Shown here piece after piece: positions 18,967-28,178 of a DNA stretch of 64,000 nt (its first letter is position 1; the number at the start of each line of letters is the position of its first letter). The translations under genes were made by a program, and so were the position numbers. This DNA is from Mycobacterium ostraviense. GTDB lineage: Bacteria; Actinomycetota; Actinomycetes; Mycobacteriales; Mycobacteriaceae. Under the pieces are notes generated by a model. The model did no database searches. It was not told where the DNA came from and saw nothing but the letters and a program-made list of their open reading frames with translations. The stretch is taken from contig NZ_NKRE01000001.1 of NCBI RefSeq assembly GCF_002705925.1, forward strand, positions 5,768,904-5,832,903, read 5' to 3'.

Positions 18967-19644
18967 ATGGCAGTGGAGGTGCTGGTCACCGGCGGCGACA
19001 CCGATCTGGGGCGTACGGTTGCCGCGGGCTTTCGCGACGACGGTCACAAAGTGACGCTGGTCGGTGCTCGACGCGACGACCTGGAGGTTGTCGCCAAGGA
19101 ACTCGATGTGGACGCCATCGCCTGCGACACCACCAATCCGGCGAGCCTGACCGAGGTCCGCAGCTTGTTCCCCCATCACCTGGACACCATCGTCAACGTG
19201 CCGGCGCAGTCCTGGGAGGCCGGTGATCCACGGACCTACTCGCTGTCCGACACCGCCGCCGCGTGGCGCAACGCGCTCGATGCGACGGTGCTCTCGGCGG
19301 TATTGACCGTGCAATGTGTGGGCGACCATCTGCGCTCCGGTGGTTCCATCATCGGCGTCGTGGCGGAAAACCCGCCCGCAGGCAGCGCCGACGCAGCGGT
19401 CAAAGCCGCCCTCTCGAATTGGGTCGCGGGGCAGGCCGAGGTTTACGGCACCCGCGGCATCACCGTCAACGCGGTCGCGTGCGGCCGTAGTGTCCAGCCC
19501 GGATATGAAGGTCTTTCCCGCACACCGCCTCCTGTTGCGGCCGAGATCGCCCGGTTGGCGCTGTTTCTGACCACCCCCGCAGCACGCCACATCACCGGCC
19601 AGACACTGCACGTGAGCCACGGCGCGCTGGCGCACTTCGCCTGA
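18967..19644 (+). CDS. SDR-fold protein with degenerate active site (Rv1856c-like)
   Basis: 225 residues from ATG 18967, preceded by an ideal ribosome site (GAGGAGG). The Rossmann start is VTGGDTDLGRTVAAGF and the C-terminal ITGQTLHVSHG is typical of the family. The catalytic Tyr-x-x-x-Lys is replaced by Asp-x-x-x-Lys (DAAVK), and the upstream Ser of the triad is not found at the usual spacing. It may bind nucleotide without normal SDR catalysis. Length equals that recalled for H37Rv Rv1856c. It is followed after 40 bases by the LLM oxidoreductase. Confidence 0.85.
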   Translation: MAVEVLVTGGDTDLGRTVAAGFRDDGHKVTLVGARRDDLEVVAKELDVDAIACDTTNPASLTEVRSLFPHHLDTIVNVPAQSWEAGDPRTYSLSDTAAAWRNALDATVLSAVLTVQCVGDHLRSGGSIIGVVAENPPAGSADAAVKAALSNWVAGQAEVYGTRGITVNAVACGRSVQPGYEGLSRTPPPVAAEIARLALFLTTPAARHITGQTLHVSHGALAHFA

Positions 19645-19684
19645 CTCTGTTGGGTTACCCACGCCGATCGCTAGGGTAGATGCC

Positions 19685-20608
19685 GTGGCTATCAGGCTCG
19701 GCTTTCAGATCCCTAGCTTCTCCTACGGCACCGGCGTCGAAAAGCTGTTTCCGTCAGTCATCGCCCAAGCGCGCGAGGCCGAAGCTGCCGGCTACGACTC
19801 GCTTTTCCTGATGGACCACTTTTATCAGCTGCCCATGCTCGGGACGCCCGACCAGCCCATGTTAGAGGCGTACACCGCCCTGGGCGCGCTGGCCACCGCG
19901 ACCGAGCGGCTGCAGCTGGGCACCCTGGTGACCGGTAATACCTACCGCAATCCGGCCTTGCTGGGCAAGATCATCACCACACTGGACGTGGTCAGTGCCG
20001 GCCGGGCGATTCTGGGCATCGGCGCCGGCTGGTTTGAACTCGAGCACCGCCAGCTCGGATTCGAGTTCGGCACATTCACCGATCGATTCCAGCGGCTCGA
20101 GGAGGCGCTACAGATTCTCGACCCGATGATCAAAGGCGAGCGGCCGACCTTCTCGGGAAACTGGTACACCACCGAATCGGCTATGGCCGAGCCGCGTTAC
20201 CGTGACCGCGTCCCGATCCTGATCGGCGGTGGTGGCGAAAAGAAGACCTTCGCAATCGCGGCGCGATACGCCGACCACCTCAACATTGTTGCGGCGCTCG
20301 ACGAATTGCCCCGCAAGATGGACGCCGTCGCGGCGCGCTGCGAGGAAGCCGGTCGGGACCCCTCGACCTTGGAGACCAGTCTGATGTTGACCGTGGTGAT
20401 CGACGAGAAGGCCAAGCCGGATCAGCTGCCGGCGGAGACCAGCCGACGCATGGTGATCGGCAGCCCGGCGCAGATCGCCGATCAGGTCCAGGCCAAGGTG
20501 CTCGACGCCGGCGTCGACGGTCTGATCATCAACCTGTCCGCGCACGGACACAGCCCCGGCCTGATCACCACAGCCGCCGAAACCCTGCGCCCGCTGCTCG
20601 GTTCATAG
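19685..20608 (+). CDS. LLM-class F420-dependent oxidoreductase (Rv1855c-like)
   Basis: 307 residues, the same length as the H37Rv counterpart. Luciferase-like monooxygenase fold: the segment EAEAAGYDSLFLMDHFYQ, the strand LQLGTLVTGNTYRNPALLGK, then AILGIGAGWFELEHRQLGFEFG and PILIGGGGEKKTFAIAARYAD. Actinobacterial members of this subgroup mostly use F420 rather than FMN, which is an inference here. Start GTG 19685. Upstream of ndh on the same strand. Confidence 0.92.
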   Translation: MAIRLGFQIPSFSYGTGVEKLFPSVIAQAREAEAAGYDSLFLMDHFYQLPMLGTPDQPMLEAYTALGALATATERLQLGTLVTGNTYRNPALLGKIITTLDVVSAGRAILGIGAGWFELEHRQLGFEFGTFTDRFQRLEEALQILDPMIKGERPTFSGNWYTTESAMAEPRYRDRVPILIGGGGEKKTFAIAARYADHLNIVAALDELPRKMDAVAARCEEAGRDPSTLETSLMLTVVIDEKAKPDQLPAETSRRMVIGSPAQIADQVQAKVLDAGVDGLIINLSAHGHSPGLITTAAETLRPLLGS

Positions 20609-20635
20609 CCGGGTTTATAGCCTGGCAGGTACCGG

Positions 20636-20651
20636 TGTGGTTGATTACACA
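20636..20651. promoter_or_regulatory. CRP-like inverted repeat upstream of ndh
   Basis: The 16-base element TGTGGTTGATTACACA has the TGTG-N8-CACA core of the mycobacterial CRP/Cmr consensus TGTGA-N6-TCACA, with the two flanking A/T positions changed. It lies 93-108 bases before the ndh start. Binding is not shown. Confidence 0.3.
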
Positions 20652-20743
20652 CGCTCGCACCCGGGTATTCAGCGCCCGGCTTGGCTACCGTAGTAGCTAA
20701 CTGCCGTTCGCCGGTCAAGGAGACCCCTCAGGAGTAGCGGAGC

Positions 20744-22129
20744 ATGAGCCCCCAGCCAGATCCCACAGCTGAAACACGTCGTCGGCATCGAGTCGTCATC
20801 ATCGGATCTGGCTTCGGCGGCCTCAACGCGGCAAAGAAGCTCAAGCGTGCCGACGTCGACATCAAGTTGATCGCCCGTACCACTCACCACCTGTTCCAGC
20901 CGCTGCTCTACCAGGTTGCGACGGGTATCGTGTCCGAAGGCGACATCGCGCCGCCCACCCGGGTCGTGCTGCGCCGACAGCGCAACGTGCAGGTGCTGCT
21001 GGGTGACGTCACCCATATCGATCTGGCCGGTCAGTTCGTCGTGTCCGACCTGCTCGGCCACACCTACGAAACCCCGTACGACAGCCTGATCGTCGCCGCC
21101 GGGGCCGGGCAATCCTACTTCGGCAACGACCATTTCGCCGAGTTCGCGCCGGGCATGAAATCCATCGATGACGCACTCGAGGTGCGGGGACGGATCCTGA
21201 GCGCGTTCGAACAGGCTGAACGGTCCCGCGATCCGGAACGACGGGCCAAGCTGCTGACGTTCACAGTCATGGGCGCCGGCCCCACCGGTGTCGAAATGGC
21301 CGGGCAGATCGCTGAACTGGCGAGCCACACGTTGAAGGGCTCGTTCCGGCACATCGACTCGACCAGGGCGCGGGTGATCCTGCTCGACGCCGCCCCGGCT
21401 GTGCTGCCACCATTCGGCGAAAAGCTCGGTCAGCGCGCGGCCGCCCGGCTGGAAAAGATGGGCGTGGAGATTCAGCTCGGCGCCATGGTCACCGACGTCG
21501 ACTGCAACGGAATCACCGTCAAAGACTCCGACGGCACCATCCGGCGCATCGAGTCGCAGTGCAAGGTGTGGTCCGCCGGGGTCTCGGCCAGCGCGCTGGG
21601 CCACGATCTCGCCGAGCAGTCGTCCGTGGAACTCGATCGGGCCGGCCGGGTCAAGGTGCTGCCGGATCTGACGATCCCCGGGCACCCCAACGTGTTCGTT
21701 ATCGGCGATATGGCAGCGGTCGAGGGCGTGCCCGGGGTGGCGCAGGGAGCCATCCAGGGCGCCAAGTACGCCGCCGGCACAATCAAAGCCGAACTCGCCG
21801 GGGCCGATCCGACACAGCGTGAGCCCTTCCAGTACTTCGACAAGGGGTCCATGGCCACGGTGTCGCGGTTTTCCGCGGTGGCCAAGATCGGTCCGGTGGA
21901 ATTCAGCGGCCTCATCGCCTGGTTCGCCTGGCTGGTGTTGCACTTGGTCTACCTGGTCGGGTTCAAGACCAAGGTCAGTACGCTGCTGTCCTGGACCGTG
22001 ACCTTCCTGAGCACTCGTCGGGGTCAGCTGACCATTACCGAACAGCAGGCGTTCGCGCGCACCCGGCTCGAGCAGCTGGCGGTTCTGGCGGCCGAGGCGC
22101 ACCGCCCGGCGGCTCGGCGGGCGAGCTGA
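20744..22129 (+). CDS. ndh: Type II NADH dehydrogenase
   Basis: 461 residues. FAD motif VVIIGSGFGGLNAAKKL near residue 20, quinone-pocket segment HHLFQPLLYQVATG, NADH motif FTVMGAGPTGVEMAGQIAELA, second FAD segment NVFVIGDMAAVEGVPG, and a C-terminal membrane-anchoring stretch LIAWFAWLVLHLVYLVGF. It transfers electrons from NADH to menaquinone without proton pumping, the main NADH oxidase in mycobacteria. Start ATG 20744. Its last 95 bases overlap the 3' end of ureD on the other strand. Confidence 0.96.
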   Translation: MSPQPDPTAETRRRHRVVIIGSGFGGLNAAKKLKRADVDIKLIARTTHHLFQPLLYQVATGIVSEGDIAPPTRVVLRRQRNVQVLLGDVTHIDLAGQFVVSDLLGHTYETPYDSLIVAAGAGQSYFGNDHFAEFAPGMKSIDDALEVRGRILSAFEQAERSRDPERRAKLLTFTVMGAGPTGVEMAGQIAELASHTLKGSFRHIDSTRARVILLDAAPAVLPPFGEKLGQRAAARLEKMGVEIQLGAMVTDVDCNGITVKDSDGTIRRIESQCKVWSAGVSASALGHDLAEQSSVELDRAGRVKVLPDLTIPGHPNVFVIGDMAAVEGVPGVAQGAIQGAKYAAGTIKAELAGADPTQREPFQYFDKGSMATVSRFSAVAKIGPVEFSGLIAWFAWLVLHLVYLVGFKTKVSTLLSWTVTFLSTRRGQLTITEQQAFARTRLEQLAVLAAEAHRPAARRAS

Positions 22130-22769
22130 CCGGTAACCGGTCCCCCTGCCAGGTGCTCAGTGCCCCGCCGCCGGCCAACGTCAAGATGGTCGACGCGCTG
22201 GGTACGTCGCCAGCCGATACCGTTGCGGGATAACGCAGCTCGTTGATCGTCGCCCGGGGCGCCGAGATGACGTCATCGGCCAGCGATCCGGCACCCAATT
22301 CCACCCGGTGTCGCAGCATCGGGCGGCCATCCCGGTCGGCGCGCAGGGAGCCTGTCCAAAACCCTTGGCTTTCACCGTATCTACCGATCTGAACGCGTTC
22401 GCAGAAGCGGACCTCGCACCCGTCGTGCAGCCGCAGGGCAACGATCGACAGGTGCCGGGCCGCGGCGGCGACGACCGTCGGCTCCAGATCCACATCCAGG
22501 TCGCCGGTCACCTCGATGTCCCAATGGGCTTGGGATGTCGATGTTTCGGCGCCGGGCAACACCACGGTGCCGGCTGCGCTGCGCAGCCGCAGCCGAGCGC
22601 CCTGTTCGACGACCACCCGGATGTCGACAGTGTCGCCGCCGAGCGGGTTTGCCGCCGCCGACACCAGGTACACGGTGTCGGGCGCGGTGCAGCGAGCCGT
22701 GATACCACCGCGGGATTGGATGCGCGGCAACCGGTTCCGGGATGCGACCAGCAGGACCTCAGAGTGCAT
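22035..22769 (-). CDS. ureD: Urease accessory protein UreD
   Basis: 244 residues from ATG 22769 ([19 protein letters not shown]). Features are [39 protein letters not shown], typical of UreD/UreH, which scaffolds UreF-UreG on apo-urease. It starts 11 bases inside the end of ureG, so translation is coupled. The last roughly 36 residues (Pro/Ala rich, ending CARTPAVR) are an extension compared with the 208 residues I recall for H37Rv UreD. They are encoded antisense to the ndh 3' end. Confidence 0.92.
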   Translation of the reverse strand: MHSEVLLVASRNRLPRIQSRGGITARCTAPDTVYLVSAAANPLGGDTVDIRVVVEQGARLRLRSAAGTVVLPGAETSTSQAHWDIEVTGDLDVDLEPTVVAAAARHLSIVALRLHDGCEVRFCERVQIGRYGESQGFWTGSLRADRDGRPMLRHRVELGAGSLADDVISAPRATINELRYPATVSAGDVPSASTILTLAGGGALSTWQGDRLPVSSPAEPPGGAPRPPEPPAARAGCARTPAVR

Positions 22770-23430
22770 CAGCTGCTGCCAGTTGGGCACGAACCCAGGC
22801 CAGCACCGCGGTGGCGGCCGGGTCCTCGGTCAACGACTGCAGCACCGTCGGCCGGCCGTCGCGCACCGCGTCGGCGTCGTGGGACATGACTTGCAGGTCG
22901 GCGCCCACTAGCGGAGCCAAGTCAGTCTTGTTGACTACCAACAGATCCGAGTAGGTGACCCCCGGCCCGCCCTTGCGCGGCACCTTGTCGCCGCCGGCCA
23001 CGTCGACGACGAAGATCTGCACATCCACCAGGCCAGAAGAAAAGGTGGCCGTGAGGTTGTCGCCCCCGGACTCGACCAGGATCAGATCAAGCGGGTCGTG
23101 AGCGGCGATCAAGTCGTCGATCGCATCCAGGTTCGCGGTGATGTCGTCCCGGATCGCGGTGTGCGGGCACCCGCCGGTCTGCACGGCCGCAATCCGGTCG
23201 TCGGGCAGCACCGCGTGTTTGCGCAGGAAGTCGGCGTCCTCGGTGGTGTAGATGTCGTTGGTCAGCACGGCCAGGGACAGCTCGTCGCGCAACTGCCGGC
23301 ACAACGCCGCCACAAGCGCGGTCTTGCCGGAGCCCACCGGGCCGCCGATGCCGATGCGTAACGGCTCCCCCGGTTGACGGATCCGTCGTGGACGTTGGCT
23401 GTGGGCGTGTGAGTGTGAATGTGTTGACAA
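22759..23430 (-). CDS. ureG: Urease accessory GTPase UreG
   Basis: 223 residues. A short His-rich N-terminus ([11 protein letters not shown]) can bind nickel, the P-loop is [11 protein letters not shown] (residues 29-39), and the metal-binding CPH motif is in [14 protein letters not shown] hydrolysis by UreG drives nickel insertion into urease. It follows ureF after ten bases and overlaps ureD. Confidence 0.96.
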   Translation of the reverse strand: MSTHSHSHAHSQRPRRIRQPGEPLRIGIGGPVGSGKTALVAALCRQLRDELSLAVLTNDIYTTEDADFLRKHAVLPDDRIAAVQTGGCPHTAIRDDITANLDAIDDLIAAHDPLDLILVESGGDNLTATFSSGLVDVQIFVVDVAGGDKVPRKGGPGVTYSDLLVVNKTDLAPLVGADLQVMSHDADAVRDGRPTVLQSLTEDPAATAVLAWVRAQLAAADAL

Positions 23431-23440
23431 TGCTTACCTT

Positions 23441-24076
23441 TCAGGAGGCGAACAAAGGTCGCTCGCGTTCGGCATGACGTTGCGCCAGCGTGTCGAGCAA
23501 CGGATCGGACAAGTCGGCCAGTCCGGCGGCGGCTTCGGCGGCGGTGTGTTCGCACAATTGCGACAGCCGGAAGGTCAGGACTGTGACGTCGGCGGGATCC
23601 AGTGCCAGCAGTCGCTGGGCGGCGGTGGCCGAACCTGTCATGGTGATGTAAACGATGTGCAGTGAGTTGTGTTCCGGGGTGAGTCCGCTGACCGCCCCGA
23701 CGTGTCCCGCGGCCACCGCCAGATGCGGCCGCAGGCCGAGATCGTCCCAGCCGGCTTCGGGCCACACCGTCCGGGCCAACCGAGCCAGCCCGCGACCCTG
23801 GCTGCGTGAAGCCTCTCTGGCTGCGGGAGCCGGTGTGCGGGCGTCGGTTTCGTGATCGGCGTCCGCCGGCGTCAGCTCGCCCCGGTGCACTGCCGCCGCG
23901 ATCGACGCCGTGACCAGTCCGTGACTGCGGATCCGTCGTCTCAGAAACGCTTCCAGGGTAACCAGATTGGTCACCAGGCCGCTGGTGACGGCCTCTTCGA
24001 TACCGCCGGAGTGCACATGAGCACCGGTGGGCAGCCGCGAGTCGGCTAGCGCGAGGAGGACGGCAAGTGAGGTCAC
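23441..24076 (-). CDS. ureF: Urease accessory protein UreF
   Basis: 211 residues from GTG 24076, whose G is the last base of the ureC stop (TAGTG), so the two are translationally coupled. The product begins [30 protein letters not shown], the characteristic UreF N-terminus, and includes SIAAAVHRGELTPADAD and LTPEHNSLHIVYI. UreF activates UreG in the maturation complex. A much longer open frame upstream is just ureC read in another frame. Confidence 0.94.
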   Translation of the reverse strand: MTSLAVLLALADSRLPTGAHVHSGGIEEAVTSGLVTNLVTLEAFLRRRIRSHGLVTASIAAAVHRGELTPADADHETDARTPAPAAREASRSQGRGLARLARTVWPEAGWDDLGLRPHLAVAAGHVGAVSGLTPEHNSLHIVYITMTGSATAAQRLLALDPADVTVLTFRLSQLCEHTAAEAAAGLADLSDPLLDTLAQRHAERERPLFAS

Positions 24077-25797
24077 TAGAACAAGAAATACCGTTGCGCC
24101 ATAGGGAGTTCGGTGGCCGGCTGCTCCTGCCACACCTGACCGTCGATACGCACGGTGAAGGTGTCGGGATCGACCTCGATGGTGGGCAGTGCGTCGTTGA
24201 GCGGCAAATCGGCCTTGGCCACGGCGCGCACATCGGCCACGGGAACCAGCCGCCGGTTGATGGCGAGCCGATCGGCCAGTCCCGCATCGATCGATACCGG
24301 CGCCACGAAGTGCACGGAAGTGGCCGCCGCGGTGGCCGGGGCGGCGCCGAACATCGGTCGCGGCAGTACCGGTTGCGGCGTCGGTATCGACGCGTTGGCG
24401 TCGCCCATCGCCGCCCAGGCGATCGCACCGCCCTTGAGCACCAGGTCCGGGCGAACCCCGAAAAATGCCGGTTCCCATAGCACCAGATCGGCGAGCTTGC
24501 CCACCTCGATGGAGCCGACCTCGTGGTCCATGCCGTGCGCGACGGCCGGGCAGATGGTGTATTTGGCGACGTAGCGACGTGCCCGGTTGTTGTCAGCCCG
24601 GCCATCACCGGGCAGCGTGCCGCGTCGGCGCTTCATCACGTGGGCGGTCTGCCAGGTGCGCAGCACCACCTCGCCGATGCGGCCCATCGCCTGGGAGTCG
24701 CTGCCGATCATCGAGATCGCCCCCATGTCGTGCAGCAGATCTTCGGCGGCCATGGTGGACGGGCGGATCCGGCTTTCGGCAAAGGCCAGATCTTCGGGCA
24801 CCGAGGGATTGAGGTGATGGCAGACCATCAGCATGTCCAAATGCTCGTCGAGCGTGTTCACCGTGTGCGGGCGAGTCGGATTGGTGGAACTGGGCAGCAC
24901 ATTCGGCTGCCCGGCCACTCTCATGATGTCGGGTGCGTGGCCGCCGCCGGCCCCCTCGGTGTGATAGGTGTGGATCGAGCGGCCGGCAATGGCGGCAAGG
25001 GTGTTTTCGACGAATCCCATCTCGTTGAGGGTGTCGGTGTGCAGCGCCACCTGCACCCCGGCGGCATCGGCAACCCTCAGGCAGGTGTCGATGGCCGCGG
25101 GGGTGGATCCCCAGTCCTCGTGCAATTTGAAACCTGATGCGCCCCCGCGCAATTGCTCCCACAACCCCTCGGGGCTGACGGTGTTTCCCTTGCCGAGCAG
25201 GGCAAAGTTCACCGGCGACGAATCCAGCGATTCCAGCATCCGGGCCAAGTGCCATGCCCCGGGGGTCACGGTAGTGGCCTTGGTGCCCTCGGCGGGGCCG
25301 GTGCCGCCGCCGATGATGGTGGTGATGCCGGCCCCGAGCGCCTCGGGTATCAGCTGCGGACAGATCAAGTGCACGTGACAGTCGATGGCGCCGGCGGTAA
25401 GAATGCGCCCATTGCCGCCGATGACCTCGGTAGAGGGTCCGACGACCAGATCCGGATGGACACCCGACATGGTGTCGGGATTGCCCGCCTTGCCGATCGC
25501 GACGATGCGGCCGTCGCGAATTCCTATGTCGGCCTTGATAATTCCCCAATAGTCGATAGTCACCGCACCGGTGATGACGGTGTCGGGCGCGCCGTCGGCC
25601 CGGGTCGCGCGGCCCTGACCCATCGACTCGCGCAACACCTTGCCGCCACCGAACACTGCTTCGTCACCGGCCAGTCCCGGCCCACCGCAGCGGTCTTCGG
25701 TGATTTCGACCAGTAGATCGGTGTCCGCCAGTCTGATCCGGTCACCGGCGGTAGGGCCGTACAGTTGCGCGTAGCGCTCCCGGGTCAACCGCACCAT
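24076..25797 (-). CDS. ureC: Urease alpha (catalytic) subunit
   Basis: 573 residues. Nickel ligands sit in [10 protein letters not shown], the carbamylated lysine is Lys224 in GFKLHEDWG, and the active-site flap region reads [21 protein letters not shown]. The C-terminus ends in QRYFLF. It hydrolyses urea to ammonia and carbamate in the cytosol. It overlaps ureB by one base (TAATG) and ureF by one base. Mature enzyme needs the accessory proteins encoded downstream. Confidence 0.97.
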   Translation of the reverse strand: MVRLTRERYAQLYGPTAGDRIRLADTDLLVEITEDRCGGPGLAGDEAVFGGGKVLRESMGQGRATRADGAPDTVITGAVTIDYWGIIKADIGIRDGRIVAIGKAGNPDTMSGVHPDLVVGPSTEVIGGNGRILTAGAIDCHVHLICPQLIPEALGAGITTIIGGGTGPAEGTKATTVTPGAWHLARMLESLDSSPVNFALLGKGNTVSPEGLWEQLRGGASGFKLHEDWGSTPAAIDTCLRVADAAGVQVALHTDTLNEMGFVENTLAAIAGRSIHTYHTEGAGGGHAPDIMRVAGQPNVLPSSTNPTRPHTVNTLDEHLDMLMVCHHLNPSVPEDLAFAESRIRPSTMAAEDLLHDMGAISMIGSDSQAMGRIGEVVLRTWQTAHVMKRRRGTLPGDGRADNNRARRYVAKYTICPAVAHGMDHEVGSIEVGKLADLVLWEPAFFGVRPDLVLKGGAIAWAAMGDANASIPTPQPVLPRPMFGAAPATAAATSVHFVAPVSIDAGLADRLAINRRLVPVADVRAVAKADLPLNDALPTIEVDPDTFTVRIDGQVWQEQPATELPMAQRYFLF

Positions 25798-26108
25798 TAT
25801 GCGTCGAGCCTTCCCGGCGGATCCAGTGTCAGCCCGTGGACCTCTCGGCGCCCGCGCAGCGGAACCAGCCGGACGGTCCGGGAAACGCCCGGCTCGAAGC
25901 GGACCGCGGTGGCCGCCGGAATGTCCAACCGGTAACCATGCGCCGCCGCGCGATCGAACGACAGCGCCGCATTGGCCTGCGGAAAATGGACGTGGCTGCC
26001 GACCTGTACCGGGCGGTCACCGGTGTTGACGACCTGCATGTCCAGCCGCTGCGCGCCCGCGTTGACGTCGATGTCGCCGGTGCCGTAAAGGATTTCGCCG
26101 GGAATCAT
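25797..26108 (-). CDS. ureB: Urease beta subunit
   Basis: 103 residues from ATG 26108 ([18 protein letters not shown]), with the conserved [19 protein letters not shown] and a C-terminal [14 protein letters not shown]. The start overlaps the ureA stop (ATGA). A longer open frame upstream is ureA read out of frame. Structural subunit of the urease trimer. Confidence 0.96.
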   Translation of the reverse strand: MIPGEILYGTGDIDVNAGAQRLDMQVVNTGDRPVQVGSHVHFPQANAALSFDRAAAHGYRLDIPAATAVRFEPGVSRTVRLVPLRGRREVHGLTLDPPGRLDA

Positions 26109-26407
26109 GCGATCGGGTGATGGACGGTGACCAACTTGGTGCCGTCCGGGAATGTCGCTTCCACTTGCACATCCTTGATCATCTCCGGTACTCCCTCCAT
26201 CACGTCGTCGCGGCTCAGCACATCGCATCCGCTGGTCATCAGCTCGGCGACGGTGCGGCCGTCCCGCGCGCCTTCCAGGATGTGGTCGGTGATCACTGCG
26301 ACGGCTTCGGGGTGATTGAGGCGCAAACCGCGTGACCGACGGCGGCGGGCCAGCTCGGCGGCGTAGGACAACAGAAGTCGCTCTTGCTCATGCGGCGTCA
26401 GACGCAT
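26105..26407 (-). CDS. ureA: Urease gamma subunit
   Basis: 100 residues from ATG 26407 ([20 protein letters not shown]), identical in length to the H37Rv protein. It has [16 protein letters not shown], the conserved core, and the C-terminal [14 protein letters not shown]. First gene of ureABCFGD. The promoter must lie in the 210 bases before it, which also carry a possible transposase remnant and the PPE pseudogene start. Confidence 0.96.
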   Translation of the reverse strand: MRLTPHEQERLLLSYAAELARRRRSRGLRLNHPEAVAVITDHILEGARDGRTVAELMTSGCDVLSRDDVMEGVPEMIKDVQVEATFPDGTKLVTVHHPIA

Positions 26408-26512
26408 GGCCTTCGATCCTGCCACGGGTCCAGTGGTGTTGTCCGGGGGAGCCATATTCACAGCTGTCTTCAGGTTGAAGCCCGTCGCGGCTGCCGATCT
26501 CCCAGGTGGCCA

Positions 26513-26625
26513 GCACGTTGAGTGACCGCGAACGCGATGAGCTCGACAAGTTGCGCAAGGAGATCGCCGAAGTGGCGATGGAGCGCGATGCGGCAGCCCG
26601 CTTGATCAAGAAGGCGATCTTGTGA
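26513..26625 (+). pseudogene. Possible transposase (IS3 OrfA-like) remnant or tiny ORF before the PPE gene
   Basis: A short frame from GTG 26513 encodes about 36 residues with a charged coiled-coil pattern ([20 protein letters not shown], then [15 protein letters not shown]) and stops at the TGA overlapping the PPE start. The LRKExAExAMERD pattern recalls the C-terminal coiled coil of IS3-family OrfA proteins. The rest of the gene and inverted repeats are not seen, so a chance ORF is possible. Confidence 0.3.
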
Positions 26626-27414
26626 TCAGCCTCATGGATTTTGCCGGGCTGCCGCCTGAGATCAATTCTGCCCGGATGTATGCGGGCCCGGGTGCGACGT
26701 CACTGGTGACGGCAGCCGGAACCTGGCAGGCGTTGGCGGCAGAGTTGGGGACGGCGGCAAGCTCCTATCGGGCGGTGGTCGCAGAGCTGACCGGCGGGCC
26801 GTGGCTGGGTCCGTCATCGGGCGCGATGGCCGCGGCGGTGGCCCCCTATGTGCTGTGGCTGACCACCACAGCCGCCCGGGCGCAGCAGACCGCAAGTCTG
26901 CTGGGATCCGCGGTGGCCGCCTACGAGGCGGCATTTGCGGCCACGGTGCCCCCGCCGGCGATCGAGGTCAACCGGGCGTTGTTGGCGTCGCTGGTGGCCA
27001 CCAACGTTCTGGGACAGAACGCGCCGGCGATCGCGGCCGCCGGGCAGTACGCAGATATGTGGGCCCAGGATGCCGCGGCGATATGTACGGCTATGCCGGC
27101 GCGTCAGCGGCGGCAACCAGGTTCTCGCCGTTCACCGCGCCCAAGCAGGACACGAAACCGCCCGGGACCGCCGCTCAGTCCACCGCGATCAGCCAGGCAG
27201 CCGCCGCAGGGACCGGCGCCGGCACCCAGTCGGCGTTTTCGAGCGTGCCCTACGGCGTCGCGCGATCGTCAACATCTGCTGGCCGCGGACACCCGAGGCG
27301 CCCAGGTACGACAACTACGTCGTGCTGCTGATGTCGGGGGCCATCATCAGCCTTGGCATCCTGTACATGGTCTTCAGCCCGGGCCTACGCCAACAGCGAC
27401 GCCCCGCACGCTGA
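26622..27414 (+). pseudogene. PPE-family gene broken by frameshifts
   Basis: It starts at GTG 26622 or ATG 26634 with the family opening [20 protein letters not shown]. The PPE domain is intact for about 150 residues, up to [13 protein letters not shown]. At 27081-27084 the bases ATAT stand where a single ATG would restore the expected next segment [21 protein letters not shown] two-base AT duplication therefore shifts the frame. The shifted frame reads on through [20 protein letters not shown] to AFSSVPYGV and ends at 27331. A third frame with a hydrophobic stretch ([20 protein letters not shown]) ends at 27414. The gene is short for a PPE and probably non-functional. It sits on the opposite strand between ureA and the thioesterase gene. 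Confidence 0.8.
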
Positions 27415-27496
27415 CGCGATTCCGCGGCGCCCGAGATCGATCGGGCAGTCACAGCGGGCCGGCAATGCCTGCGGTGCGAAATCAATAGACGGTGAA

Positions 27497-27513
27497 ACAC
27501 CGGACCGCGGTGT
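27497..27513. terminator. Hairpin between converging PPE pseudogene and thioesterase gene
   Basis: Perfect inverted repeat, arms ACACCG and CGGTGT with loop GACCG, 83 bases after the end of the PPE reading frame and 45 bases before the thioesterase stop. It could terminate transcription from either side. No U-run. Confidence 0.3.
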
Positions 27514-27557
27514 GCCGGGCAGTCGCCTCAGCCCGTCGACACCCGGCGACGTTGGGG

Positions 27558-27998
27558 TCAGGAGTCTGGCGACGGCTCCAGATTCTGCAGCCGCACCTGA
27601 CCCCGGGCCACCACCCGATCGGTCTCGTCGGTGATGACGACCAACCACAGCTGTTGACGCCGACCGCGATGCAATGGTTCGGCGGTGCCGTACACCATGC
27701 CCGACTTGATGGCATGCAGAAAATCGGTGTTGTTGTTGACGCCAACCACGCCCCCACCGCCACGGGTACTGAGCCAGGTGAACGCCGCCACGCTGGCCAT
27801 GCTCTCGATCATCGAGCAGTACACACCGCCGTGCACCAGGCCCATCGGCTGCAACAGCTCGGGTCGGACCTTCAGCTGCGCGCGTGCGCCGTCGGGGCTG
27901 AGCTCGGTGAACTGCAGACCCAGTTGATTGTCGAACGGCGCGGTGAACGTCGGCGGGCTGACACCTGGGTCCGGGTCCGGGTCAGCTGGCACGTTCAT
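27558..27998 (-). CDS. PaaI-type hotdog thioesterase (Rv1847-like)
   Basis: 146 residues from ATG 27998 (MNVPADPDPDPGVSPP). The hotdog motif is MGLVHGGVYCSMIESMAS, the usual position of the catalytic HGG region, and the last strand is DRVVARGQVRLQNL. It likely hydrolyses an acyl-CoA or related thioester. In H37Rv the counterpart directly precedes ureA. Here a PPE pseudogene on the opposite strand lies between them, so the thioesterase can no longer share a transcript with urease. Confidence 0.9.
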   Translation of the reverse strand: MNVPADPDPDPGVSPPTFTAPFDNQLGLQFTELSPDGARAQLKVRPELLQPMGLVHGGVYCSMIESMASVAAFTWLSTRGGGGVVGVNNNTDFLHAIKSGMVYGTAEPLHRGRRQQLWLVVITDETDRVVARGQVRLQNLEPSPDS

Positions 27999-28069
27999 GT
28001 GTCTACACCATCGGTATCGGCCGGTTCCCGCAGGTCTGTCGGCGCTAAGGATCCGCCCCGGGGCGAACA

Positions 28070-28169
28070 GCGGGCGAGCCCCGCGCCAACAGCACGGGGC
28101 TCGCCGATCGAGTAGACCGGGGGTCACTGCAGCCCTCAGGACTCCGGCACGGTCATGTATTGCTCGACC
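28070..28169 (-). ncRNA. mrsI: MrsI-like iron-responsive small RNA
   Basis: The stretch between thioesterase and blaI holds, on the minus strand, an IdeR box inside a promoter, about 100 bases without a gene, and a strong terminator stem. The -10 hexamer TATCCT (28181 down to 28176) is preceded 18 bases upstream by TTGCGG, placing the start near 28169. Ending at the stem gives about 100 nt. The known iron-sparing sRNA MrsI of M. tuberculosis (ncRv11846) is about 100 nt, IdeR-controlled and divergent from blaI, matching position, strand and size. The assignment uses synteny and architecture, not sequence search. Exact ends are estimates. Confidence 0.72.
28073..28105 (-). terminator. Strong terminator stem at the 3' end of the MrsI-like RNA
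   Basis: Perfect 11-bp inverted repeat, arms GGCGAGCCCCG (28073-28083) and CGGGGCTCGCC (28095-28105), with an 11-base loop. It is the most stable simple hairpin I noticed in an intergenic region of this window and fits an intrinsic terminator with little U-run. Confidence 0.65.
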
Positions 28170-28178
28170 ACACTAAGG

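Noticed and set aside
24077-24478. Long N-terminal extension of UreF
   Set aside because: It is ureC read in another frame; GTG 24076 overlaps the ureC stop and gives the family length of 211.
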